DNA of 64,000 nt from Anaeramoeba flamelloides (Eukaryota; Metamonada; Anaeramoebidae), in NCBI GenBank assembly GCA_027625915.1, contig JANTQA010000070.1, positions 4,655,001 to 4,719,000 of the forward strand, read 5' to 3'. The translations under genes were made by a program, and so were the position numbers. The notes beneath the pieces were generated by a model that saw only the letters and a list, made by a program, of their open reading frames with translations, did no database searches and was not told where the DNA came from. Shown here in pieces: positions 1-13,000 of the stretch; the stretch's first letter is position 1, and each line of letters begins with the position of its first letter.

Positions 1-3000
1 AGTATATTTTTTTAAATTTTTTATTATCGTAAATATGTAAATATCCCTCCTTTTTGCACGGGAACGCATAGCCCGACTTAATTTCCGATTTTACATTTTC
101 AAATAGAAATATACTTTCCTCAATAGACTTTTTTTTTTTTATTTTCCGAAGTCGGTGATTTTTATTTTGAATTGTTTTGTTTTGGTTATTTTGTAAATCT
201 TGTTTGTTTGTCTTATTAATTTTATAAATTTTTTGAATTTTATAATTTTCTTCATCGTTGTGTTTTTCTTTATTTTCAATTTCTAAATCTTCCAAATATT
301 TGTTATTAAAAATTTCTTCAATTTTCGGGATTTCAATAATTTTTAATTTTGATCTTGGCGCTAGCCCGATTTTATTTTGTAATTCAACTTGTAGAAATAT
401 ATTATCGACTTCATTTAATAAAACAAACCATTGATTTTTTTCAAATGACAATTCTTCTTCATTTAAAATATTATTATGACTTGCAATTGAATAAGCTATT
501 TCTAAATCTTCTAATTCTAAAAAATTGATTCTAGCATCTATACTTTGAAAATATTCTTTATATCTTTCGAGGTTAGCTAAACGCTGCAATAATTCCAATA
601 TACCAGAATAAATTGAAAAATATATGTTATAATAAATGACTGTATTCTTGTTTATTCTTGATTTTTTTTTATTCTTTTGTAAATAATTTGGGAACTGTCT
701 TTTGACAAATTCCATTCTTTTTTTTTCTATTTCCATTTTTTTCCCATTTAATTTTTGCAATTTGGTTTTTAAGTTATTAATTTTTTTTTCCAAATATTTG
801 ATTAATTTTGAAATCATTATTTTATATTCCTGAATTAAATTTGGTTCAATTGGATTTTTAAAAATTTCAAAATAAAAATAACATTGGATGTTATCAAACC
901 ATTCATGAAAATTTAATGCATTTTCACATGAAAACGTTAATTTATCTTCATTTGAAGCACTAATTTCAAAACAATTCTCTCGATTACATTCTAATGAACA
1001 ATCACAGATCATATTATAGTCTCTTAAATCTATTTGAGATTTCGAGACATAATTTTCTTGGTTAGAGTAACAATAAATTATACCACTGATTAATCTGTAA
1101 TACATTTTTTTCCATTTGTTTTTTTTTTTGAAATCCTGTTGATAAATAAAGCCTTCAATTTCAAAAGTATAATTTTCAAAATTATCTAATTTATTTTGTA
1201 TTTCTAAATAATATTTTTATTGAAAATAAGAATTATAAAAATATATTGGGGAATAAATAAAATATATAATTGTTAGTTTTTAATGTTGTATATAGTGAAA
1301 AAAAAATGGTAATTAAAATAAAGTTTTATGTGTAACTCATTTTTTTTTCTTTAAATATTTAAAATAATTTTAAAAGATTAATTTGAAAGAGTTTGTAAAT
1401 CTTATTTGAGTCATTTCAAGGAATTCAACAAATTTATTTTTTTCAATAGTCAGAACCAAAATTTTTATTAAATCTATTTTGTTTTATAAATTTTTTTGTT
1501 TTTTTTTTTGTTTGATCGTTCAATAATTCTTTCCATACAAAGTGAATTATAATAACATCAAATAACTCTAAAAAGTACTTTTGTAAACCATTATTACTGT
1601 TGATTAATGAAATTATTCAAAAAAAAAAAAAAAAAAAAGATACAAAATTCTATATTAAAAAGATTTAGTATTATATTTTTCTGTTTTTATATTTTTCTGT
1701 TTTTATATTTTTCAAAAAACAAAAAAATTTGTTTGAAATAAATTAGTTTGATATCAATACTTTTTATTTATTAAATTTAAAAATTAATCAGAAAAACTAA
1801 TGTTTTACTTTTCAGTTACTATTAATGCTACAAATTAAAAATTGCATTGAACTTTTTTTTAGTTTCATTTATTCCCTCAAACAGATTGATTTTAACTGTT
1901 ATTAGTACAACAAACTCTTAGAAAGAATTAAAAGTGTAATTGAAGAAAAAGAAAAATGTTTTTTTCAATGATTAATATAATTTTTTTTACTTGATCTTAC
2001 TTATATGAATTTAAGTGGCTATCAACACCATACCGATCACTGGAATTGAATTATTTGATAGTTTAGGAAAAAATATATTGCTTGTCTAAATTTCATAATT
2101 CTCCAAAAATTTAAAAAAAAAAGTTAAAATCTTTAATTTTACTAATATCTACAATTAATATTTAAGAGAAAATACTATTAAAAAAAAAATTAATAAGTAA
2201 TTTTGTGAAATGAATTTGATTTATTTTATGGGGGTTATTTTTCTGAGATATAATGCTAAAATCCCTTGATTTATTTTTTCATCTTTTTTTCATATTATAT
2301 TAAGTTATTTTTTTGAACATAATTTTCTTGACAAATATTATCCAAATCCAAATATTTTTGGAGATTTCAAAAAAAAAATTAAAATCAAAATTTTTTAATT
2401 TTTCAAAATTCTATTTTAGAAAAGAGAATTTCAGGTTTCATTTGTATTGTTCTTTTATAACTTTATCTTTAATTGTATGATATCTTTTATAAAGGAATTC
2501 ATTTTTATTTCGTAATATAATTTCAATATAACAATCAAAAAAAAAAAAAAATTTGATAATAAATTAAATTGTTTTCTTTTTCTTTTTTTATCCTTTTCTC
2601 TTGAAATGTTTTAGATAATTATTTATAAATAATAAAATAATAAGCCATGTTTTGTTTTTATCTTATAAAAGCATCATAATATACTTTCTAGGTAATTCTT
2701 TTTAAATTTTTGTGTAAATAAAAATATCTCATTTTATAGAACTTTTAAACTATCTCAGATTTATTTGAAATATTGTTTAAACTTTTTTGAAAATATTTAC
2801 TCAAATTAAACTCCTCAATTAAACAAAATGTATTTAAATTAAAAAATTAACTTTTTTTTAATAGTTACACAGTCTTTGGAATTCATTATTTGGTAATTTT
2901 TTAAAAAGAGCTTCGGATTTATAATAATTATTCTTTTAAACGTGTGTAAGGGTAATTTATCATTTTTATTTCAATTCCTAATTAATATTATAAAATCTGT

Positions 3001-6000
3001 AATTCTTTGGAAGTGTGAGATTCTATTAGAACGATTTAAATTACAAATCATGATATTGGACTTCATACTAGTTTTATAAATTAATTTGTATTTAATACTT
3101 TAGAACTTTTCAACCAATTTTAACATTGTTCGAATTAGAAAAATAATAATTTGATAAATACAAAGATCTTCAAAAAAAAACAATTAATTTTGAACACTAA
3201 ATCAAAAGAAAGAAAATTATGCCGATGATCAGATCAACTTTTTTTATTTGGTTTTAGTACCGATTTGGTTAATGGATTGAACATTTGTATTGATCAATAC
3301 TTATTATTTTTGGAATAATCCTTGAATCCCAACTTATTATTATATTGGATTTACTAATAAGAAATACCCAGGATAATAGAAATCAATTAATTGTATTCTA
3401 TATTTTTAATTTTCTTTACGGAAAAACAATTGCTTGACAGAATAATTTTTTAAAAACCTCAGTTTAAATTCAAAATATTTCACAAAAAGAGATTTTATGC
3501 ATAAAATAATTAGATCTGAAGATTGTTTATGATCTCTATTTTTGATCTAGACCCATAATTGTTCCTTTTAAATTTTAGAGTAAGTTCAATTAGAGTAAGA
3601 GTCTAATACGAGAAGTAAACAAATGTTTTTTTTTTTGATCCACTTCAATTGGATCTGAAAACTGTATTGTTTATTTAGTTGTGTTTTTGTTAGTTTTTTG
3701 AAATATTTAAAGTGATATGTTTAAAAACAATTTATTAGATTTTTTTTCAATATAAATTAAAATGCCCCCATACAATATTGAGATAAGAATAAAAGTTAAA
3801 GTATTTAACGTTCCCCAAAATAGATAAAAAAAATCAACTTAACATTATATTGTGGAATTTTAATTTATATTGGAAAAAAATATTAAAAATTATTTTTCAA
3901 CAAGTATAGTTTATAATAAAAAGCAACGAGGCACATGCAAAGTGAAAATTTTGACTTTTAAATACTACTCCCTTAATTAAGGTATTTCCAAAAAAGTGTG
4001 GCTTTTTTTTTTTTTTATTGTTGAGCAGAGGTGATTCAACAAAATTAACTCCTATTTGCCTGAAACTCTAAAATTGTATTTAGGGTTTTTTTATCCTAAC
4101 TGTAATGTAAGCAGGATTACAGCTCAAAGGATATCTTTTCTTTAAAAAATGAAAAGAATAAATTATTTCGGAAAAAAGACAAGAAAAAGAGAAAGAAAAG
4201 CAAGAAATGAAAGAGTCAAAAAATAATAGAAAAAAGAAAAAACTTCAGTGAAAAGTTTTTTTTTGTGCCCCAAGTGTTGAATGGGCTGGTGGTTGTTTCC
4301 TTTTATGTCGTTTTTTTTTTGGATCGCCACCATAGGTTGTTTTAATAAAGAGTTCTAAATATTTGAACAACTATAGATCAAATGAAAAAGGCTGTTTATT
4401 AAATTTTGATTTAGAACTTTGTAGATGGGTTGAATCTAAAAAGCTCTGGTTTTTAAGAATAAGATTTGGTTTTCGAAATTTTCTGTTCAGTTGCTTTGCT
4501 TTTTTTTTTTTTATTTTTTTTTTTTTGTGTAATTTTTTTTTTTATTATTTTATTTTTTTTTTTTTTTTGTAAGTTTCTCAAATCTTGTTTTCGCAAAATC
4601 CCAGTACAAGATACCGACTCGACAGCAAAAACCCAGTCCAAGTAACGACTCTACAGATAGTACGGAAAGTCCAATTCGGTTCACTTTGGTTGGTTTCAGA
4701 TCGCATTCGTTGGATTCAGTTCAGTAACATAAGTCCTCTTCGAAGATCTGATCATGAACAAGTTTGGTTGGGTTAGTCATGATAAGGTCAACCAATTCTT
4801 ATAATGATTTTTTATACTTTTTACCTTTCCCAAACACCTAAAAAAACAAAAAGAGAAGGAATATAGAGCCCAAGCAACTTAAGAAGGGAAATTTGGAAAA
4901 GGTAAAAAGTATAAAAAATAAAAAGTGTGGCTTTTTATTTTTTTTCATGAATTATTCTTTTTTTAAAGTTTCTATTTGTAAATTGACAGTAATAAATTCA
5001 GAGAGATATTAATACTGGTTGAATCAGTATCTATTGTATATATTCCAAAATATATTCATCAAAATATTCCCAAAAAAATGAAAAAAAAAATTAACATATT
5101 TTTTTTGAGAGAAAACAATAAACGTCCAATTTCACTAATAAACTTGAAATATGGTAAATGTACAAATGATTTTTTAAACAATCGAATGCAGTTATATGTT
5201 TTCAATTCTATTTGAAATTTTGATGAGATTAAAAAAGTTATGAAAATGATTTTTTCGATTAAAAAGAAAAATAAATAAACGCCAATTTTCGTAGACTCAA
5301 AAATATCAATATAAAATTTATTTCGGAAATTTTAATATCTTTTTTTAAGGTAATGCAATAGAAAAATCAAAAAAATTGGATTATTTTTAAAGAATCAATA
5401 AAGTTTGAATAATAATTTTGGATATTTAAAATTGTTTTATTAGGATTGGGTTCAAATAAGATATTTTAAAATAAATTTCCCCAGCTTTTTTGGAAATAGT
5501 TTAAATTAAATTATTGTTATTCTTTATTGTTTCTGAACAATTGATCTTAATTTTTTTTTTATTATTTTTTATTCATAAAATAGTAGAGATAAAAGTTAAT
5601 TATAATTGCTAAATAGCCATTATTTGAGTTACTGAATGTGTTTCAGTTTATATTTTTTTCTTTATTGCAAGGTGCAGTATTGATATAAAACTTTATGTGA
5701 TTTGATTGTATTGGTTTGTTTTTGTTTTTTTCCTTTCAAAAATGAAAAATTTATATTTTTTTTTAGTTTATAATTTTTTTTCAAAGACCAAAGGAATTTT
5801 ATCTATGAACTTAAATCAAATATTCTGTGTCTAACAAAAAAATAATTGGAATTGATTTCTTTGTAAAAATAAAAAATTATTTTCATACTTGAAAAAATAT
5901 TGTTGGAAAGTATGAAAAAGGGAATATTTAATCCCTATTAAAACTCTTACTAAAAAATCAATTTATTTTCAATTCCAAATATCTTAAATGTTTATGATAA

Positions 6001-9000
6001 TTCCAAAGTTTATCATTTTGAATGCACCTTGTAAAACTAATTTGAATCGATAAAACCCTCAAAGTGACTGAATTTACTCATATGAAATAAAAAAAACAAA
6101 AAGTTGTCAAAATTTGAGATTCAGGTTTCTGTTATTTCTGTTATTTCTGTGATTTTCTTTTCCAAAGGAAATGATAATATTCTAATACAATTTCCTTTTA
6201 ATTTTGAACATGAAGAGCCATATAATCTGAGAAGAGATATAAAAAGGATTTCTATATATTTCACATTTGCTATTTTATCTTGAAAGACATAAAAAATTAT
6301 GACTTTTAGTTTTCTCATCTTTTTTTTTTTTTTTTTTTTCACTAAAGCACCTTTTTGGAACATTAACTGGGATTTAATATCTTTTGTTTGGTCTAGTAAA
6401 CTCCAAATGGGAGAATCTATTGAAAGAATTTGTTCATGGATATTCGATTTTAAACTTTACTATTTTAAAAATAGTTTCTAAAATTGAAAAGTAATATATT
6501 TTAAATTTATTTTGAGCAAAATTAAAATCTAGTTAGCTCAATGATATTTTCCTTAAGCTGATTTTCTGAATTCTTTTTTGGATGTGATGTTACTTTTCGT
6601 TTAATATTACCAATCTCAAAATATACACAAAATCTTTAATTTTCAAAATTTGTACAAAAAAATATGTTATTGTAAAAAGAAAAACGTCAAAGGCATTTTG
6701 AAAGGTAATTAACAAATATTTCATTTATAAAAAAATGATTTTAATAAAAATATACAACATACCAAAAAAAAAATAAAATAAAATAAAAATTAAAAAAAAA
6801 AAAAAGCAAATTCTTACTTGATTCATTGATTGGAATCTTTTGTGATGTTATAATTAGTTTTCCATTTTCTGGAGGAAAATAACCAATTTTATTATTAATT
6901 TTACCTAACCATAATTGATCTTGATGAGCTTGGATTAATTCAACTAAATCAAATCGTTTAATTGAAAGTTCATTACCGACTAAAGCGGAGTAATTCTTTT
7001 CAACTAATATATAATGGCTATCTTTATTCTTTCTTATTTTTAATAAATAAATTTTACTAATTAAATAATTCAGCCATTGTGTGATAGACAATGCACAGCC
7101 TGATAAAAAATTAGATTGAAATTCAAAATATTCTTGGCTTAATTGTTTTTGAGATTTTAATTCAAGTATATGATGGTATTTATTGCTTATTTCCTTTTGA
7201 TAAAATGTCAAATAATGTAAGATTTTTTGGACTAATTTTACTTCATTTTCTTCATTATAATAAAATCTCTTTTTCAGTAGATTTTCAAATACTTTTGTTA
7301 CATGTAAAGATGAAAGCCAACAGTCCCTTTCTTCTTTATTAAAAATTTGAATATAACAAATTTTTCCATTATTTTGAATAATTTGAATACAATTTGGTTT
7401 ACTTGATTTACCTATTTCTAGTTCACAAGGCCTTATTGAAATAATCTTTGATAAATCTATTTCGAAAATTGGCTGTGAAAAGTTGTAATTATATCCATAA
7501 CGGTTGCTATGATGACTGTTATCATCAATTTTATAAAACAATAATTTTCTTGAAAGTAAAAGAATTCTTCTTGGATTCCATTTCCCATTCTTAAAAGAAA
7601 CATTGCAATTTGCTTCTAAATAATTAGGGATTTTTGATTTAATAAATTCAAAATCAAAAATTAGAGAATAATTTTGGATAATTGTCGTTGGTTTATTCGT
7701 TATTTTATTCACATTTTTATCTTCATTCACATTATCCCTCTTGTTTGGTTTATTTGTTTCCATTTCAGTTTCTGGTTCTTTGATGTTTAAATTGATTTTC
7801 TTCATAATATCGTCCATTGATGATGAATTAACTCGAAAAGAGCCTAGTAGTCTTCTTTTATTGTTACTTTTTAATTTAAAGGGCTTTTTTTTGATGGGAA
7901 CTATGTGGACATAATTACCTATATTGATTGGTTTGGTTTTTAAATTAAATAATAGATTAAAAAATGTGATTTTAAATTAATGAATTTGGAATTTGTAAGT
8001 AGGGTAACAATAATGATTAATATAATACAAGAATATTATAATGATACATAAATATATTACAATTTTTTTTTGTACAAATTTTGAAAATTAAATATTTTGT
8101 GTATATTTTGAGATTGGTAATAAAAAGAAAAGTTCACATCACAACCAAAGAAGAATTCAGAAAATCAGCTTAAGGTAAATATAATTAAGCTATCTTGGTT
8201 TTTATTTTGATCAGAATACATTTTCAATCTGTTACTTTTCAATTTTAGAAACTGTTTTTTTCAATAGTAAAGTTGAAATCGAATTTTGATGAAAAAATTC
8301 TTTAAATGGATTCTATCTTTTGGATTTACTATATAACGCAAATAGATATTAAATCTCAGTTAATGTTCCAAAAAGGTGCTTTAGTGAAAAAAAAAAAAAA
8401 AAAAAAGATGAGAAAACTAAAAGTCATAATTTTTTATGTCTTTCAAGATAAAATAGCAAATGTGAAATATATAGAAATCCTTTTTTGATCTCTTCTCAGA
8501 TTATATGACTCTTCATTTTCAAAATCAAAAAGAATTTACATTTTAATATTTTCATTCGTTTTTCAGAGAAAATTCATTCATAAATTAACTTGAATTACAG
8601 AAAATAAAATTTGAAAAAGTCATTAAGAATGCACTACAAAGCATACACCTTTAAAAAAAGTTTTGAGAAGTCAATAGAAAAAAAAAGAAAAAAATAATTT
8701 TTAAAAACAAATTTTTTTTGGAGAAGCGATAATCGGCCAGTAGGAAAGCCAAACTTTTAATCTGAAGGATAGAGGGGTTAATTGCTCTTAATCGCATTAT
8801 TTTTAATTGATTATCATTTTTTCAAAAAGTATCAAAAATTAATCATGGTATAATATTAATTAAAAATTGGGCTTATGTCTCTTATAACAGCTAATTATTT
8901 GAGAAAATAGTCTGAATGATTTATAATCTTTTTGACTATATAAAAATAAAAATAAAAATAGGAATTTGAATCAAAACAAAACCCCTATCAATTTATGGAG

Positions 9001-10007
9001 TGGGTGTGATTTTTGGGAAAAATGAACAGGTTTGCTCTATCACTGGGTTCAAAAATATCTCTTATTCAAATTCGTAATTCAGAAAGTACAGTAAAAATGC
9101 CGTAGAGTACCTAGGTTTTTTTTTTTTTTGGTTTAAACGAATAGAGTACAATCTTGATATTTCCTCTATTCTTTTAAATTCTGGAAAAGACAAGAACTTG
9201 GCGACACTCTAGACACGGCTGTTTATTTATATTATTATTATACCTAATAATTTTTAAATATTCTTGAACTTTCCACCCAGAACTTTTCTATTAAGTTTTA
9301 TCGAAAATTATATTAATATTTACTTTTAATAATTTTAAGTTTTCTATTTCCCAATTAATATTTTCATCTTATTTTGGAAATTTTTAATTTTTCTGAAATG
9401 TGTTTAAACCCCACAAGTTCTAAAAAAAAAAAAAAAAAAATTGTTTAGATTTTTACAATTTGGCTTACTTTGTAAAACCAAATCTTAAAAACAGTAAAAA
9501 AACAAAGATCTTTGGAAGATACTTCATTCTAAAAGTTTAAAGGAATTTAGAAAAAGTTTGTTTCTTTATAAAAGCAAATCACAGAAATCACAGAAATCGC
9601 AGAAACCTGAATCTCAAAATTTGACAACTTTTTGTTTTTGTTATTTCTCAAGTGTAAATTCAGGAACTTTTGTGATTTACCAATTCAAATTAGTTATACA
9701 ACATGTATTCAAAATGATAAAGTTTGGAATTATCATAAGCATCGAAATTTTTTTGTTTTTTTAGATTTAAAATTGAAAATCAATTGATTGCCTAGGAAGA
9801 GTTTTAATAGTGATTAAATATTCCTTTTTCAGACTTGATAAAATATATTTTTTCAACCAAAAATAATTGTTTATTGTAAAAAAGGCAATGAATGTCAATT
9901 TTTTTTTTGAAGAAGATTAAGAAGATTTGATTTAAGTTCATAGATAAAATTCCTTTGATCTCTGAAAAAAAAAATGATAAAAAAAATTAAATTAAACCTT
10001 TTAGTAC

Positions 10008-10053
<46 letters not shown>

Positions 10054-13000
10054 CCATGTATTGAACAAAAAGAATCCTCAAAAGTTTAAAAGTGAATTGT
10101 TGGATAATAAAAATTGAATTTTTTGATATTTTGTTGGATTACAGAAATGTTAACTATTAAAATCAAAGTTTTAACTTTTGAAAAAAACAGACAAAAAAAT
10201 TTAATGATCTAAATTATTTTTAATTGTGTTTTTATGATGAATTAGAAACTATTAATAATTATCGGGTTATTAATATTTATTCAAATTGTATTATTTAAAT
10301 TGGTATATTTATTATATTTTTTTGACAAAAAAAATCAAAATTTAATTTCAAAAATTCCTCCTTAACATTGGACAAAAAATGCAAAATAAATCATAATGAT
10401 ATTCCGCCTTTCCCCAAATTGGTATTTTTAAAAAAGTTATATTTTTTCGGAAATTTTTTGATTTAGAAAAATGATCCTTAAATTGAAATAACATAACTTA
10501 AGCCTTTCAAATTGTTGTTCTCAAATTATTAAATTTTAGTTTCCTGGTAAAAAAATTATTTTTTTTTTTTGCAAATTTGAACGTAATAGACTAAATTAGT
10601 AATTATGAACTTTTTTTGAATTTTCCATTCTAAATTATTGAAAAAAAAATAATTATAATAATTTAGATTTTGTTTATAACAGTTCCAAAAGATTTTTTGA
10701 TTTAATAATTCGCCAAATAGCTCAATATATGTGATATGATAGATTTCTAACTATCAATAATGAAAATATAGTACATTTTTAGAAAAAATAGTTAAATAGA
10801 TACAATCAATTTCAAGTTTAACTTGTTGTTAATTATAATTTTAAATACAGTATTCAGTTTTTGAAGTGTCAAAAATTTGGGCATTTTGAGTACTTTAGGA
10901 TTTATTTTATTTTTTTTGATCAATCTTGATTTATTTTTTTGATGTACTTTTTTTGAATTTATCAATATACTATACTAGAATATCTGACACTCCCCTTTTT
11001 ATTTCAATATTAATGGATTTAATTAAAGAAACAATTTTAATAATTCAATTTCGAATAAGCTATGGTACTCAAAATTTGTAAAATGAACCTACCCCCATAT
11101 GTTTTCTTCAAATTGTTTAGTTAAAAATATCAACTGAAATTGGTTTAAATTTTAATTTAAAAAAGATAAAACTAAAATTGGAAATTATGTTAAAAAAAAA
11201 ATAACCATTTGGGAAAAAAAGTTAAACACGGGTTTTAATTGGGAACATTAATACTGATAAATTCTAATAAATTTTCAAAAAATTTTTAGTTCAATTTCCA
11301 TTTTTATAAATCTTCGAACTGTTTCTTATCAAATAGTCCAGGACAAAGAATATTTTGAAGAACAACTAATTTCACAGAGTTTATTATCACTTGACTTCAT
11401 AAAATGTTTTATTCAAAGCTTGAGCATAATAATTTCAAAAAGGAAAATCAAGCAAAAATTTCCATTCATAAATTAAAATTTATCAGTATTACTAATAAAA
11501 AGTAAGATCAATTAATAAAAGATTAAAATTAATGATTAAAGACAAAATGAAGAATTAAACACAATAATAGTTTTTATAAGACTGGCTTTTGGTAATAAGG
11601 GTTTTTCTTTGATTGATCTATTATTATAAAACCATTTATTGAAAAATTTAACTCTTTTTGAGAATCTCAAAAACCACTTATCAAATTTCGATAAAAAGGG
11701 ATTTAAATTGTGTTTGGTATGATTGATAATAATATAACGGGTTATTCTTTGAAGTTGATTGGTTTCTTCTTTTAATTGATTTTACTTTTAGTTTTCAATT
11801 TTTTGTGATTTGTGTGGTGTATACTGATAAATTCAAAAAAATTAAATAAAATTTTTAGTTCCATTTCCCATTTTGTAATCTCAAATCTCAACTTTTAAAC
11901 CAACTCAAGAGAAAGAACATTTTGAAGCACAACCAATTTTATCAAGTTTTTTATCATTTAAAAGAATAAAATGCTTTCTTCAAAGCTTGTGTAAAAAAAT
12001 TTGTAAGAATGGAAAATGAAGTGAAAATTTTCAGATATTTATTTGAATTTATCAGTATGACTTATGTGCTTTCTGTGATTTCTGTGATTTCTGTGATTCT
12101 ATTAATGCTATCGGTTAAAAAGCATGTTTAACTTTAATCTCCAAATGTTAAAATTTCCAAAATTGCAGACTGTTAAATCAAGAAAATATCAAAACCTTCA
12201 AGGTTTTATTTTTATTCGTTTGAATAATTCCAAAAATGTGACAATATACTCTTTATTGGGTTATCTGATTGTAGCACCCTTTCTAATCAATTCTGGTTAT
12301 TCGATTTAAACATTTAAAAAGTGGAGAAATTCAAACAAAAAATATTTTATTCTCTTTTGGAAAAGTCTTTTTAAATCATCTGGATTGTACTTGTCAGCGT
12401 GTAATCGTTGTCTCTAAAAATCAAAACGTGATCTCTTGAAAAAAGTGTTATTTTTACACTTTCCTGAAAATTCAATATATTGATTGAGTTATTCAATGTT
12501 GTGTTAAAAAGAAAAGTTCAATAAAATTCAAATAATAAACTTAAAATTACATGGTTTTTGAAAAAGTCTTTAAATCAAGATACTTTCAAGAATTTGATTT
12601 CTAGAGGTGAAAATCACCAAAAAAAAAAGTCCATTTTTAGTGTTAATTTTAACGTCGGGGAAAGACTCTGATTATAATATTTCAATTATCACAATTTTTT
12701 GAAAAAAGTTCAAAGAAAAAAAAAAGAAAAAGAGTAGAATTAACCCAACTTTTTGAAGAGAAATTCAATCAGTAAATGTGTAAGTGAAGCATCTGGATAA
12801 TTGTACTCGGGTTATATAACTAACAAATGCAGAGCATTTGGTTTTTTATTTTTAAAGCAATTACAAACACTTAACTTTCATAAAACTATGAATTTAAAAT
12901 TTTTTCTTACTTGGAATCTTTCGAAATTATATTACAAAATGGAGGTGCCTGTGTGTTTATACAGATTCATATGAGTTTAGAAAAAAAGATACCAAGTAAA

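Larger units (their letters stand above)
1204..6817 (-). other. Intron 2 of the SH3-PH adaptor gene (5.6 kb)
   Basis: The donor GTAAGA lies at 6817-6812 and the acceptor ...TTATTTAG ends at 1204. No coding exon could be seen inside. It holds a repeat unit at 1793-2210, an inverted-repeat element with another repeat nested in it (3981-5510), and the left arm of a long inverted repeat (5770-6660). The remainder is AT-rich sequence without recognised content. Confidence 0.75.
11205..12150. mobile_element. TTTCTGTGA-family inverted-repeat element with two nested MITEs
   Basis: The left end reads AAACACGGGTTTTAATTGGG and the right end carries three TTTCTGTGATT iterations followed by ATTCTATTAATG. 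The core (AAAGTAAGATCAATTAATAA, AAAGACAAAATGAAG, ATTTAAATTGTGTTTGGT) matches 23300-23700, 30900-31740 and, inverted, 62790-63190. Two copies of the TACTGATAAATT element (11252-11488 and 11822-12057) sit near each end of the host element. No protein-coding capacity is seen. Confidence 0.75.

Noticed and set aside
4363-4776. Overlapping open frames rich in phenylalanine and lysine
   Set aside because: They are made by poly-T and poly-A runs inside a dispersed repeat with a second, non-open copy at 34500-36015.
6121-6481. Open frames on both strands, one nearly repeated at 8306-8488
   Set aside because: The protein similarity is due to the inverted DNA repeat; the second copy is not open over the same length and contains a long lysine homopolymer.
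8727-8795. tRNA-like segment: GGC..AGTAGGAAA..GCC D-arm-like hairpin, GCGAT/ATCGC outer pairing and GGTTAATTGCTC resembling a B box
   Set aside because: The anticodon stem does not pair and the T-loop lacks the usual TTCRA core. At best a degenerate tRNA-derived sequence; a covariance search would decide.
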